Assembly (NCBI GenBank): GCA_001698425.1
Contig: MBRE01000055.1
Coordinates: forward strand, 1,005 to 65,004
Source: Oscillatoriales cyanobacterium USR001
GTDB lineage: Bacteria > Cyanobacteriota > Cyanobacteriia > Cyanobacteriales > Microcoleaceae
DNA: 64,000 bases
Direction: 5' to 3'
Positions 1 through 9,843 of the stretch are shown here, one piece after another; the stretch's first letter is position 1; every line of letters starts with the position of its first letter. Both the position numbers and the translations under genes were made by a program. A model generated the notes under the pieces. That model was not told where the DNA came from. It searched no databases and was given only the letters and a program-made list of their open reading frames with translations.

Positions 1-1223
1 AAGAACCCCCTCAATCCCCCTTAGAAAGGGGGACTTTGAATCTTGTCCCCCCCCTTACCAAGGGGGGGCTAGGGGGGGTTCCCATCCACATTCAACACCT
101 AGCCTTCACCCCCGAACACCGCCAACAACTCAACGCCAACATCGCCACCTACCTCAGCGACTACCGCGAATCCACCTGGGGCGAAGCCCTCAGTACGCGC
201 CTAGAAGCCATTTCCCAATCACTCCACCTCGACTCAATTCGCGCCAAACTGCCCGAAACCATCCAAAAACTGATCCTAGTTCCCCACTGCGACTTACACC
301 TAATCCCCCTCCATGCTTTATCCCTGGAAGGTAAACTCCTGCAAGACTGTTACCCCAACGGCGTTCAATACGTACCCAGTTGCCAATTTCTCGAACGCCT
401 CCAGCAACGCCAGCGCCACTCCCCGAACAAACCTCCCTTTTTCGCCATCCAAAATCCCACCGAAGACCTTGCCTATACCGATTTAGAAGTAGAAGCGATT
501 TCCTGCGGATTCAACCCAGATACGCACCTACTGAAGCGCCGCGAAGCCACCAAAATGGCCTTTAACTCCCCAGCAACTCAAGCCAAATTAAGACTCGCTT
601 ACTACGCCCATTTCTCCTGTCACGGCAGTTTTAACTTCAGTTATCCCCTCAACTCCGCCCTAATTTTAGCTGAAGCAACGGCCACGCCATCCCCACCACC
701 AGAAGCAACACCAGAGGGCGAAAAAAGATACGTTACCATCCGCGACGGTCGTCGTTTCGATACTACCATCCAAGGACTGACCCTCAGAGAAATCTTCGCC
801 AATCTTGATTTACCCGTCTGTCGCCTGATCACCCTTTCTGCGTGCGAAACTGGATTGGTAGATACTGCTTCAACGGATGAATATATCGGTTTAGCTAGCG
901 GTTTTCTCTATGCTGGCGCTACCAATGTGGTTAGCAGTTTGTGGTCGGTTAGCGATTTGTCTACAGCTTTTCTGATGATTTACTTTTATCGAGAGTTGGC
1001 GGAAAAACCCAGCGTCAGCGTTCCCGTCGCCCTCAAAACTGCTCAAAATTGGCTGCGAACTGTAGCTAAAAAAGATTTGTTAGAATGGATCGGGAAAAAT
1101 AAACTGACTTTAAATTCCATTCAACAGATTTACCTAGATAAACATTTGTATAATAAAGAGGATAACTATCAACCATTTGTTTCGCCTTTTTATTGGGCTG
1201 CTTTTTGCGCGATCGGTCGATAA
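1..1223 (+). CDS. CHAT-domain (caspase-like) protease, 5' partial
   Basis: The reading frame is open from the left edge with no stop, so the gene starts outside the window; the TTG at 36 is only an internal codon. The visible part is a CHAT domain, a caspase-related cysteine peptidase. The likely catalytic His is in the FSCHG motif (codon at 621) and the Cys in LSACETG (codon at 843). These are followed by the usual GFLYAGATNVVSSLW strand and the C-terminal FYWAAFCAIG motif. The first ~30 visible codons are encoded by a C-rich/G-rich repeat (about 6-80) and read PPLTKGGLGG, a peptide typical of cyanobacterial dispersed repeats translated in frame, so the upstream part may have been altered by repeat insertion. 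CHAT proteins often carry N-terminal TPR repeats, but none can be checked here. The CHAT assignment is firm; the biological role is unknown. Confidence 0.85.
   Translation, partial: EPPQSPLERGTLNLVPPLTKGGLGGVPIHIQHLAFTPEHRQQLNANIATYLSDYRESTWGEALSTRLEAISQSLHLDSIRAKLPETIQKLILVPHCDLHLIPLHALSLEGKLLQDCYPNGVQYVPSCQFLERLQQRQRHSPNKPPFFAIQNPTEDLAYTDLEVEAISCGFNPDTHLLKRREATKMAFNSPATQAKLRLAYYAHFSCHGSFNFSYPLNSALILAEATATPSPPPEATPEGEKRYVTIRDGRRFDTTIQGLTLREIFANLDLPVCRLITLSACETGLVDTASTDEYIGLASGFLYAGATNVVSSLWSVSDLSTAFLMIYFYRELAEKPSVSVPVALKTAQNWLRTVAKKDLLEWIGKNKLTLNSIQQIYLDKHLYNKEDNYQPFVSPFYWAAFCAIGR
6..80. repeat. C-rich/G-rich dispersed hairpin repeat inside a coding frame
   Basis: Two adjacent short inverted repeats (CCCCCTT...AAGGGGG and CCCCCCTTACC...GGGGGGG) lie in frame within the CHAT gene. 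A related CCCCCCTTGCCAAGGGGGG element occurs near 63430. Such elements are common in filamentous cyanobacteria and can be translated when they land in a gene. Confidence 0.6.
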
Positions 1224-1343
1224 TATCATGTCCGTTAGTGATATGGGGTCGGGGCGGGTTTACTAAATCCTGGATTTTATTCGAGTCTAAGGCGAACCCG
1301 CCCCTACAGAAATTACGGTCGTTTAACCGGACATATATTATGA
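1224..1343. repeat. Nested inverted repeat, GGGGCGGGTT family, copy 1
   Basis: The inner arms GGGGCGGGTT (1251) and AACCCGCCCC (1295) are surrounded by outer arms ATATCATGTCCG (1225) and CGGACAT...ATGATAT (about 1329-1346). The whole 120-bp gap between the CHAT gene and the next gene can fold into one hairpin. Related copies are near 24971, 32136 and, with a different arm, 45415. It behaves like a non-coding MITE-type repeat; no transposase is nearby. Confidence 0.6.
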
Positions 1344-1366
1344 TATAACTTTGGAATGCCAGTCAA

Positions 1367-1972
1367 ATGTCTTACAGTGATTTTACCTTAAATCGAGTTG
1401 CGAAAGAGTTTAATTTGACGATTTCCGAGCGTTCTGATATTTTTGCGGAAGTTCCAGAATTAGCACCCAGCGCTTTCCTCCAAGAAACTCTGCGTGATAA
1501 TATGGCTTTAGCCCTTGGCAGCAATACAGAAAAAGCGCGGTCTGAATTAATTATCGCTCCGATTCTGGTCGAACTCAGAAAACAGTTAAATTATCAAATT
1601 AGCTGGTTCTCTGGAATAGACTTTAGTGTAGATGCTACCAAAGGATTAAATGGCAGTTGCGATTTTATTATCAGTCGCTCGTCGGAACTTTTATTTGTGA
1701 GAGCGCCCGTTATGACCATTGTAGAAGCCAAAAAAGAAAATATCCTAGCTGGTTTGGGACAATGCGTAGCCGAAATGCTAGCCGCCCAAATTTTTAACCA
1801 AAAGGAAGGTAACGAAATTTCTGTTATTTATGGCGCTGTTACTACGGGGACAAATTGGAAATTCCTGAGATTGGAGGGACAAGCGATCGAAATTCACTTA
1901 CTCGAATATTTTATCAATGATGTTGGTAAAATTCTCGGAATTTTAGCCAGCGGCATTATCTCAAGTCCGTAG
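1367..1972 (+). CDS. PD-(D/E)XK-like nuclease-fold protein, 201 aa
   Basis: Function is not established. The sequence has the look of a PD-(D/E)XK core: an Asp (D99, in SCDFII) on one strand, then the strand TIVEAKKE carrying E120-x-K122, then a helix with GLGQCVAEM. The segment [11 protein letters not shown] near residue 160 recurs almost unchanged in the 206-aa protein inside the CRISPR operon (40078-40698), which also has a VIEAKRE motif, so the two are paralogues. The gene lies between a CHAT protease gene and a small-protein/membrane-protein pair on the same strand. It could be a nuclease effector, or an inactive member that only uses the fold for binding. The fold call is moderate and any activity is inferred. 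Confidence 0.65.
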   Translation: MSYSDFTLNRVAKEFNLTISERSDIFAEVPELAPSAFLQETLRDNMALALGSNTEKARSELIIAPILVELRKQLNYQISWFSGIDFSVDATKGLNGSCDFIISRSSELLFVRAPVMTIVEAKKENILAGLGQCVAEMLAAQIFNQKEGNEISVIYGAVTTGTNWKFLRLEGQAIEIHLLEYFINDVGKILGILASGIISSP

Positions 1973-2009
1973 CAAAACTAGATAAGCACAATTAGGAGGA
2001 CTTATCATC

Positions 2010-2339
2010 ATGCCATTAGATATTATCAATGCCTTCGTTTATTTACTTCAAAATGAGCGACATATATTCAAAGAATCCGAAGCAAAATTATCCGATTTCT
2101 CGACAACTTTACCGGATAATGTAGAACAGATTGCTAATAATATCATCGCTTGGTGCAAAGAGCAAGGTATCTATGACAATTTGTGTAATGCTTTAGCAAT
2201 CCTAACCAGAGTAGCCGGTAAGCCGAATAACTTAACAGCCAAAGAATGCCAAGATTTAATTAAAAATGCCACTCGTACCGAGCCTAAAGAAAACGATAAT
2301 CCTCCACCCTCCGATCGCAATCCCAATGAACCAGCTTAA
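2010..2339 (+). CDS. Small helical hypothetical protein, 109 aa
   Basis: No recognised family. The ATG follows a good ribosome site (AGGAGG at about 1993). The protein is predicted mostly helical up to about residue 90, with a WCKEQGIYDNLCNAL segment, and ends in a Pro/Asn-rich tail. Its stop overlaps the start of the next gene by 14 bases, so the two are probably translated together. It might be a small adaptor for the downstream membrane protein; this rests only on the overlap. Confidence 0.6.
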   Translation: MPLDIINAFVYLLQNERHIFKESEAKLSDFSTTLPDNVEQIANNIIAWCKEQGIYDNLCNALAILTRVAGKPNNLTAKECQDLIKNATRTEPKENDNPPPSDRNPNEPA

Positions 2340-3777
2340 AAATTCTAGCCTGAGTCTATTCGCTTTTCAGTTGCGTCACAGTATCGACAACAATCCCAAA
2401 GAAGAGGTAGAAGAAAATGCCGATAAAATATGGCAAAAATTGGCAGAACTTTCGCAGCCGCTAGAAATTCCCGATCTCGCGACTTTGGCACAAAAACTTA
2501 TCTGCTACAAAGATGGTAAATATACACCAAATGCTGAAAATAACTTGGGAGAAGATGAATTTTTAAAGTTATTGAAACCGGAAGAAAATGAGGGTTTTGG
2601 CAAGGTTGAACGAGGGGATGGTTTAACTTTAGAAAGTTTAATTTCTCCATTTCGGATTCACGATACTTATGCAGTAGAATTAAACTTAACTTGCTCGAAT
2701 GCGATCGCAACTTCTCAACTTAAAGAGCTTTTTAACCCCGAAAACTGTCTTTTACCCAGTAAAGTAGAAGCTTCTATAGGTCAAACACTACTGCTATTAA
2801 CCGAACCAGTGGAAACAATAATAGATGAAAAAAAACTAGCCGAAGATTGTGTTAAAAACCTATTACCAGACAGTAACTTACGGTTGCGTTATCAGGGACA
2901 ATTGTTTGGTAGCCCTATCTTTGAATATGATAATGACGAACTAGATCCAATTAAATCTTGTCATATTTTAATCTGGTTAAATACCGCAGTTGAAACTCTG
3001 GATTTAGCCATTAATAATTCTGGTTCATTGCTGTTATTATTGTGCTTATACCACAAAATTGTACACTCTTACTACCAATCTCGTCAATGCAATCAAAAAG
3101 CTAGAACGTTATATTCCCAGCAAGAAGCTCATGGAAAAACTATAACTAAATTTGCCGATCGACCTCAAGAAGCGATGAGTGAGTTTGAAAATTTACTTCC
3201 TAAATTACCAGTACAAGGTTTTGACTACGCAAAAAATACGCGAAATTTAGAAGACTACCTAACCACAATTAAAATTAATACTAAAAATTATCAAAATGTG
3301 GTAGCAAAAATTCCTGAAGATGAGCGAGATTTTTTCAGACAGATGTCAAGCCGAGCGAATAAATATGAAGGTCAAATTAAAGCTGATTTAAGATATTTAG
3401 AACCAGGTCAAAAATTATTCGATCGCGCGATCGACTCAATTCGTGGTATTGTAGAGATTGAACAAGTAAAAAGCGATCGCCGTTGGCAAGAACTAGAAAA
3501 AGACCGCGATCGCAACCTGCAAACAATTGTAGCAGAAGTTGGCGTAGGAATTGGTGCGGCCGGCATTGCTGCTACCGCATCACCTTACATCTTACAACCC
3601 AACCCAAAAGACAATTCTTATTACTTAGGAATTTCCCTATTATTTAGCTTAGTTGCTGGTTTAATTGGGGTGGCGATCGCAGCCAGAGTAATGCGACATC
3701 TTCAAAATCAAGACAAACCAGAAACAATTCATCCTATAATTAAATTCATCTTAGGAATCACTAATATTAAAGGATGA
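2326..3777 (+). CDS. Membrane-anchored hypothetical protein, 483 aa
   Basis: No recognised family. I chose the ATG at 2326 (MNQLKNSSLS) because the frame upstream of it overlaps the coding part of the 109-aa gene; the longer form would start at 2266. Most of the protein looks soluble, with a charged helical stretch around residues 330-390 that may form a coiled coil. Two hydrophobic segments follow near residues 398-420 (GVGIGAAGIAATASPYIL) and 430-452 (ISLLFSLVAGLIGVAIAA), with a short basic tail. The large N-terminal part would therefore sit in the cytoplasm, tethered by a hairpin of two helices. Its position after a CHAT protease and a nuclease-like gene hints at a conflict or stress-signalling cassette. 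Confidence 0.65.
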   Translation: MNQLKNSSLSLFAFQLRHSIDNNPKEEVEENADKIWQKLAELSQPLEIPDLATLAQKLICYKDGKYTPNAENNLGEDEFLKLLKPEENEGFGKVERGDGLTLESLISPFRIHDTYAVELNLTCSNAIATSQLKELFNPENCLLPSKVEASIGQTLLLLTEPVETIIDEKKLAEDCVKNLLPDSNLRLRYQGQLFGSPIFEYDNDELDPIKSCHILIWLNTAVETLDLAINNSGSLLLLLCLYHKIVHSYYQSRQCNQKARTLYSQQEAHGKTITKFADRPQEAMSEFENLLPKLPVQGFDYAKNTRNLEDYLTTIKINTKNYQNVVAKIPEDERDFFRQMSSRANKYEGQIKADLRYLEPGQKLFDRAIDSIRGIVEIEQVKSDRRWQELEKDRDRNLQTIVAEVGVGIGAAGIAATASPYILQPNPKDNSYYLGISLLFSLVAGLIGVAIAARVMRHLQNQDKPETIHPIIKFILGITNIKG

Positions 3778-3838
3778 ATTATTAAATTTATCGAAGCTAC
3801 GATCGACCAGTCTATCGCCATCACAAAATCCACCATTA

Positions 3839-6800
3839 TTACCAAGGCGAACCAATCATCGTAAAAGCAGCCCAATAATAAGGGTGAGATAAATTTCTAT
3901 CTCCTCGTGCCAATAACTCAGCAGGTAAAGGAATACCTCGATCGCTCCCTGAATTGTGCAAACGGCCATCCTGCAAACGTACCCGCCCCTTTAGCATCCC
4001 CAATTGCGCTTGTCTCAGCGCTTCCGCCTTAATTGGTGCAGTGCGTAATTGCTGATAAAATTCCGACATTAATCCCAAAGTTCCCGCATCGCTAACATAC
4101 CACAAACTTGCTAAAGCTGACTTCACCCCCGCCTGTACCGCCAAACCTGCAAAACCCAATTCCGCATCTTCATCTCCCACAGCAGTAGTACAAGCACTTA
4201 ATACTAATAATTCCACTTGTGGATTATATAATTTTAATTCCCGTAACTGATTTAAACGTAGCCGCGTATCCCAAAATTGGATATAAGAATTTGCTGCACC
4301 TCCAGGTTGAAATTCGCCGTGAGTTGCTAAATGAATAATCTGATATTGTGGTTGGGAGCGTTGAGCTTTCAAGTTTGCCAAAGTAAACTTTTCATTGAGA
4401 AAAGAAACCCCAGGCCAAAGTTTGCCAACGATCGCAGATAATTCCATTGGCACCGCAGGTAAACGAATTTGAGCAGCACTCGCTGGAAAATCTGAAGCCC
4501 CCATTGCTAATACTTCGGAGGTGCGGATATCGACATAATTTGTATCTGTCAAACTCAAACTAGGAATCAATCCTAAACTATATTTTTCTACTAAAAAGCG
4601 ATCGCCATCATAAAGTGCAGCTACCGGTAAACTGCGTAACCCCGAATCCATCGAAAAAATCAACGTTTTAATATCATTAGCATCTAACTCTTCCTGTAGG
4701 GGAGAAATCAACCACTTTTCTAGCTGTTTTGCTCCCACTTTGTAATCCTGCATTCGGGGATTTCTAATATCGTTAATAAAATCATTAACCACTTCCAAAA
4801 CAGCATCTCTTCTAACTGAAATACTCTTAAAAATAGTTTTTCCGTCTGGTAAAAATAACCGGAGTTCTAATTGTTCTGGCTGTGCAGAAACGTAAATAAC
4901 CGCAGGTTTCACGCCGGTCATATTAGTAATGCGAGAAAGAGTATTTCTAATATTTTGAGCAGTTAGGTTTTTTTCCGATAAATTGCCTCCAAAATAATGT
5001 TCAAATTCTCGCCCTCGGTGTTGTTCAATTTGCACAACTACATCCGTTGAACCAACTTGAGTTAAGGTGTTGGGACGAGAAATTTCTGGATTTACACTCG
5101 TCGTTAAAGTTGGTCTAGCATTAGCTAAAGCCGATGGTGATTCAACTATAGGTGATGGAGAAGCTTTGACAATTACTGAGTTATTTTCTTGAGTTAAAGT
5201 TGGACTAATTTGAATTGTTTGATTGCTGGTACTCTGGGGATTTTGTGCAGATGTAGTCGCGGATTCCGCTGGGACTAAAATTTTGCTCGTTTCGCTACTA
5301 GGGTTAACAATACTATTTGGTAAAGTGGTTGGGGTTATAGTTGCAATTGGGGTGGGAGTTGATGGTGTTTCTGTGCTTAATAAAACAGCAATAGGACTAG
5401 GACTAGGACTAGGATTAGGATTAGAACTGGGACTAGGTTTAGAGGATGTTTGAGGTGTTGGAGACGTTTGAGGTGTTGAATTTTTTTGAGGCGTACCAAC
5501 ACTTTTCAAGTCAAAATTTGTGGATAATTGACGATTTGTGCTGATGGTAAATTGTCCATCAGTAATTGCGCCGGCCGTGCCATTTGTATTAGGATTACCA
5601 ACAATAAATGGTTGTGTAGTACAATTTCCTTGGGTACAATTGGCGATTTTTTGCTCAATGGATAAGGAGCCTGGGCGATCGCGTCCAGCAGCAGAAATAC
5701 TAGCAGACACTTGATTGATGTCGGTAAAAGTTGAAGTAGCTCTGAATGTTCCGCCGGTGATAATGTCAATATTACCACCTTCAATTCCACTGGCTTTAAT
5801 TGAGGAAACTTGAATGTTACTTTGGCTTCTGAGGGTGTTAGAACCTGCATTTCCTAACTGGGAACTAGAGTTAATAATTCCAGTGGCGATCGCGCCTGTA
5901 GCTTCAATTTCAATGTTTCCACCACTTTTGTTCCCAAAAGCATTAACATTTCCTGACTGCAACCCGCCTGCACTACGAATAAGAATATCACCACCACTAC
6001 CATTTTCTGAGCGACTAGATATCACTCCCGCAGTAATATTACCATTAGTTGAGGAGATATTAATTCCCGCTGGTGAATTGATATCGGCAATATTTAAGCT
6101 ACCGCCAATCAGAGTAATAGTAGCATTATCAACGCCGGAAATATTAACTTTACTAGCGATTGCCCCTGATGATTGGGGGGATTGAATTAACACCGGATCG
6201 CGAAATATTAATTCGGCAATTTCTGTGGCTGACTGATTGACAGTAGTTGCGGTTTTTTCTTTTATATCATTTTCAACTATGGCGATCGCACCACTACCAT
6301 CTGGACGACCAATAGTAATACCAGCAAACCCATTGCGGAGAGCATTTAATTCTGTGGAGGTTAAGTCTAGGGCATTGGTATTACCAGAACCGCCTATAGT
6401 AATATTTTGATTAGAATTAGTTGGTTGAAGGAACAATTGCCCATTACTAATTACGGAATTATTCCCGCCCACAAAATCAATTTCATTGCTACTTAGGGTA
6501 ATATTTCCACCTACTTCTGAACCCGTTGCATTCATCGTAACTACAGTAATTCCATTAGCCGCTGAAAGATTAATATTACCGCTTTTTACTCCTGTAGTAT
6601 TAATCGTTCCTACTGTCAACGATCCGGTTGTATTTATAGTGACATTTCCACTATTTTTGACAGTATTCTCAATTTTATTACCATTAATATTATTAATAAT
6701 AATTGTGTTTTCGGTTTTGCCTTTGTTTTCTACACCAGAAGTATCGATCGATGGTACTTTGATATTACCTTCAGCTTTAATTACAGCGTTACCGCCACTA

Positions 6801-9544
6801 GATTGTAGTGATTCTGTTGTAATATTCCCTTGATTGCTGACAATCCGAATTTCCGATCCTGCGGTGGATACATTGCCAATATTAATGTCACTATCACTCT
6901 TGATTGTAATCGAAGCATTATCTATTCCCAAGAGTGTGCCTGTGGCTGTAACTCGACCTAAGTTCGCGTTTGATTGGATAGTTACTGGGTCGCGAAAAGT
7001 AGTACCATTAGCAATTTCAATTGTACCGCTGCTATTATTGCCACCGATCGCGATCGCGGCAAAACCATTTCCTAATGCGGCTAAATCAATATCTGTCAAA
7101 TCTAAGGTATTTTTCCCTTGATTAATTGAGTTACCGATCGCCATACTTTGATTGGGGTTGGTAGACTGTAAACTCAAATTACCGCCGCTACTGACAGAAT
7201 TATTACCACCAGTAAAATCAATTTCTTGACCTGTTAAACTAATATCACCATTAGTGCTGGCGATCGCACCCGCAGAAATATCTCCCGCACCTTTTAAAGT
7301 AACATTTCCTCCTCCATTTCCCTTGGCATCAATATTCCCAGCAGTAACATTTTGCGCCGCATTCAGAGAAATATTACCGCTATTACCATTATTCGCCGCC
7401 GCCGCGATCTTACTATTTGTTACTTGTTGATTATTAGTTGTTGTTACTTGTTGATTGCTACTTGTTAGTTGGGAATTTTCACCTATGCCAACAATTAAAG
7501 ATCCCGTTCTACTGGTAAGATTAATTTCTCCACCTTTACTATTACCTGTCGTGTTAATTTGACCTGCGGTAAGATTCTCCAAAGCATTTGCCATGACATT
7601 TCCCGCAACATTTCCAGAAGCCGATAAAACCTCAGTGCGAATAGTTCCACTACCGGAAATATTAATATTTCCCCCTGTATTTTTTCCGTCAGATAACAGA
7701 GAATTAATATTAATATCGCTACCGCTGCTAACAGTAATATTTCCCGCATTAGCAGATAAATTAGCTGATGATAACTGATTAGCTCGAATTTCTCCTATCC
7801 CGCTGGCGAGGTTAATATCACCACCATTTGTGTTAATATTGCCAACACTAATCCCCACTCCATAAATTGATACCTTGCCACCTTGAGTAACAATTGTATC
7901 GCTTGAACGCATGGAAAACGATCCTACAGCATCGCGATCGGAGTCCGCAGTAAAAGTAATTGAACCCGTAGTTGCTGCCAAGTTTAACTTACCCGAAGCC
8001 AGAGGATTAATAACAATATCATTAGTTGCTTCTAGCACTATATCAGTAGTAGCAGCCAGGTTTTCCAAGGCCTTCGCTGAGATAGTAAAAAAATCACCGC
8101 TGGCATCTTCACCTAAAATACTACCTTGGGCAATTTCTTCATCATTAGCACCTGTTTCTCCATCAATAATATTAATATTTTTGGGGTCAAGTAACAAAGT
8201 TCCTAAACCATTTACTCCCCTAGTATCAACACTACCATTAAAGGTCAAATTTTCCTTTCCTGATACTTCTACAAATCCCCCAAAACCACCAGTTGCGCTG
8301 ATGCGACCAAAAAAGCCTGTAGTTTTGTCAGCCCAGACGATAATGCGGCCGCCGTTACCTGTTGAAATAGCATTAGCCGCGATCGCACTATTGCTATCTA
8401 TATATGTATTTGTAGCATTTGGGACAACACCTAAGCCGCGAAAATCTCCCCCAATTCTCACATTTCCGCCGCCAAAAATGCCAGAAGCATCAATATTAGC
8501 ACCGAATAATCCGACACCACTACCTAAAACATTAACTGTTCCCCCCACATTAGTAGAAGAAACATTAATATTACCTGATGCGATCGCACCTCCCGCCACC
8601 GATGGTAATATTTGTCCCGAAGTAGTTAATACAACTTGTCCATCAGCATTAACATTTAAACCAGTAGCATGACTAATATCCCCACCAGTTAAAAGTTGAG
8701 GTAGAGAAAGAGGAGTAATTTGCGAACTAGAATGAGAGATTGAGTTATGATTAATTCCTGATTCCCCAGTCGGTATTTCCAAACTTAATAGTAAGCCTGT
8801 TTGAGAAATCCGCACCACATTTTCACCCTTGACAGCAGCTATAGTAATTTGACCGGCTGGCGCGGCTAATTTCCCCGTATTAATTACTATCCCACCTAAC
8901 AAAGTTAAATTTTTCCCCTCACCGACAGCTAATTCACCAGCATTGACAATTACCCCTGATTGCGGGCTAAAATTAAAAGTATTGGGAGTGCCAATTAATG
9001 AGGCGTAATTATTCGCTCCCGTAGCATTAAATGAGCCATTATTCAAGCCAATACTGTTAGCAGTAGTAGCCAGAAAAGATCCAGGTACGTCTAATCTGGC
9101 ATTAGATCCAAAGATCATCCCAGCGGGATTCATTATGTATAAATTAGCATTCCCACCGGAGACAGAAATTAAACCATTAATTATTGAAGCTTCGCCACCA
9201 ACAACGCGAGTTAAAATGTTATGAATCGCAGGATTAGTCAAAAAATTGGCAACTTGACCAGGTTCTACACCAAAGCGAGTTAAACTGTGGAAAAGATTTG
9301 CGCCATCGCTTGATTTAGATCCACCTTGGATATCGTAGCGGTTGCCATGAGGAGTGACAATAGTACCAGTACCATCAGGGGCCGGGACAATTTGTTGGGC
9401 CTTAGCGGAAAGAGTTTGGGGGAAAAGCATGAATACTTGTCCATTCTCTCCCATCCAAACTGTGCCAGAGGGAAGAGTTAAGATCCATAGGATGGCATGG
9501 GGAAGTGCTGCAAGAATCGAACGCATACCGTAATTCGTCTTCAT
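3839..9544 (-). CDS. Secreted FHA/TPS-domain protein with C-terminal CHAT protease, 1901 aa
   Basis: The N-terminus has a long signal peptide followed by the two-partner-secretion domain typical of filamentous haemagglutinins (GNRYDIQGG, NPAGMIFG, VVGGEASIINGLISVSGGNANLYIMNP). The long middle is a beta-helix of GNI/GGNI-type repeats. A Ser/Pro/Thr-rich linker lies near residues 1350-1500. The C-terminus is a CHAT domain with HLATHGEF as the His motif and LSACTTA as the Cys motif, ending in YYWAAFTMIGSPW. I chose the ATG at 9544 (MKTNYGMRS) because AAGGA precedes it at normal spacing; a TTG at 9598 would add 18 residues. The protein should be exported by a TpsB-type outer-membrane pore, which is not in this window. 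A half-length relative is at 55340. A CHAT peptidase on a secreted beta-helix suggests self-processing or an extracellular effector (inference). Confidence 0.9.
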   Translation of the reverse strand: MKTNYGMRSILAALPHAILWILTLPSGTVWMGENGQVFMLFPQTLSAKAQQIVPAPDGTGTIVTPHGNRYDIQGGSKSSDGANLFHSLTRFGVEPGQVANFLTNPAIHNILTRVVGGEASIINGLISVSGGNANLYIMNPAGMIFGSNARLDVPGSFLATTANSIGLNNGSFNATGANNYASLIGTPNTFNFSPQSGVIVNAGELAVGEGKNLTLLGGIVINTGKLAAPAGQITIAAVKGENVVRISQTGLLLSLEIPTGESGINHNSISHSSSQITPLSLPQLLTGGDISHATGLNVNADGQVVLTTSGQILPSVAGGAIASGNINVSSTNVGGTVNVLGSGVGLFGANIDASGIFGGGNVRIGGDFRGLGVVPNATNTYIDSNSAIAANAISTGNGGRIIVWADKTTGFFGRISATGGFGGFVEVSGKENLTFNGSVDTRGVNGLGTLLLDPKNINIIDGETGANDEEIAQGSILGEDASGDFFTISAKALENLAATTDIVLEATNDIVINPLASGKLNLAATTGSITFTADSDRDAVGSFSMRSSDTIVTQGGKVSIYGVGISVGNINTNGGDINLASGIGEIRANQLSSANLSANAGNITVSSGSDININSLLSDGKNTGGNINISGSGTIRTEVLSASGNVAGNVMANALENLTAGQINTTGNSKGGEINLTSRTGSLIVGIGENSQLTSSNQQVTTTNNQQVTNSKIAAAANNGNSGNISLNAAQNVTAGNIDAKGNGGGNVTLKGAGDISAGAIASTNGDISLTGQEIDFTGGNNSVSSGGNLSLQSTNPNQSMAIGNSINQGKNTLDLTDIDLAALGNGFAAIAIGGNNSSGTIEIANGTTFRDPVTIQSNANLGRVTATGTLLGIDNASITIKSDSDINIGNVSTAGSEIRIVSNQGNITTESLQSSGGNAVIKAEGNIKVPSIDTSGVENKGKTENTIIINNINGNKIENTVKNSGNVTINTTGSLTVGTINTTGVKSGNINLSAANGITVVTMNATGSEVGGNITLSSNEIDFVGGNNSVISNGQLFLQPTNSNQNITIGGSGNTNALDLTSTELNALRNGFAGITIGRPDGSGAIAIVENDIKEKTATTVNQSATEIAELIFRDPVLIQSPQSSGAIASKVNISGVDNATITLIGGSLNIADINSPAGINISSTNGNITAGVISSRSENGSGGDILIRSAGGLQSGNVNAFGNKSGGNIEIEATGAIATGIINSSSQLGNAGSNTLRSQSNIQVSSIKASGIEGGNIDIITGGTFRATSTFTDINQVSASISAAGRDRPGSLSIEQKIANCTQGNCTTQPFIVGNPNTNGTAGAITDGQFTISTNRQLSTNFDLKSVGTPQKNSTPQTSPTPQTSSKPSPSSNPNPSPSPSPIAVLLSTETPSTPTPIATITPTTLPNSIVNPSSETSKILVPAESATTSAQNPQSTSNQTIQISPTLTQENNSVIVKASPSPIVESPSALANARPTLTTSVNPEISRPNTLTQVGSTDVVVQIEQHRGREFEHYFGGNLSEKNLTAQNIRNTLSRITNMTGVKPAVIYVSAQPEQLELRLFLPDGKTIFKSISVRRDAVLEVVNDFINDIRNPRMQDYKVGAKQLEKWLISPLQEELDANDIKTLIFSMDSGLRSLPVAALYDGDRFLVEKYSLGLIPSLSLTDTNYVDIRTSEVLAMGASDFPASAAQIRLPAVPMELSAIVGKLWPGVSFLNEKFTLANLKAQRSQPQYQIIHLATHGEFQPGGAANSYIQFWDTRLRLNQLRELKLYNPQVELLVLSACTTAVGDEDAELGFAGLAVQAGVKSALASLWYVSDAGTLGLMSEFYQQLRTAPIKAEALRQAQLGMLKGRVRLQDGRLHNSGSDRGIPLPAELLARGDRNLSHPYYWAAFTMIGSPW

Positions 9545-9843
9545 TATGGTTTTTCCTTGGTTTTGACCTATACCATAAGGTTGAGATTTGAGATTCAAGA
9601 ACGTTACTTACACCCTAAGATCCTTTATTTTCGCTGCTACCGCCCATTCTCAAATCTAAATATCAGTTTGTAGATTAAGCGATCGCAAATCGCAAGGATA
9701 TCATCTCGAATGATGAGTTATTAGCTTTGTAGTGACGAGCGCTACTAAGTAAGATTAAGTAGATACTTTTTCACTCTTCGATCGCTCACCATACATTTTA
9801 TTATGCCCATCTACCTAACAAAGATAGCAAAAATTGGGAATAA

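Noticed and set aside
9545-9598. TTG start of the long FHA-CHAT gene at 9598
   Set aside because: The ATG at 9544 has AAGGA upstream and fits the signal peptide better.
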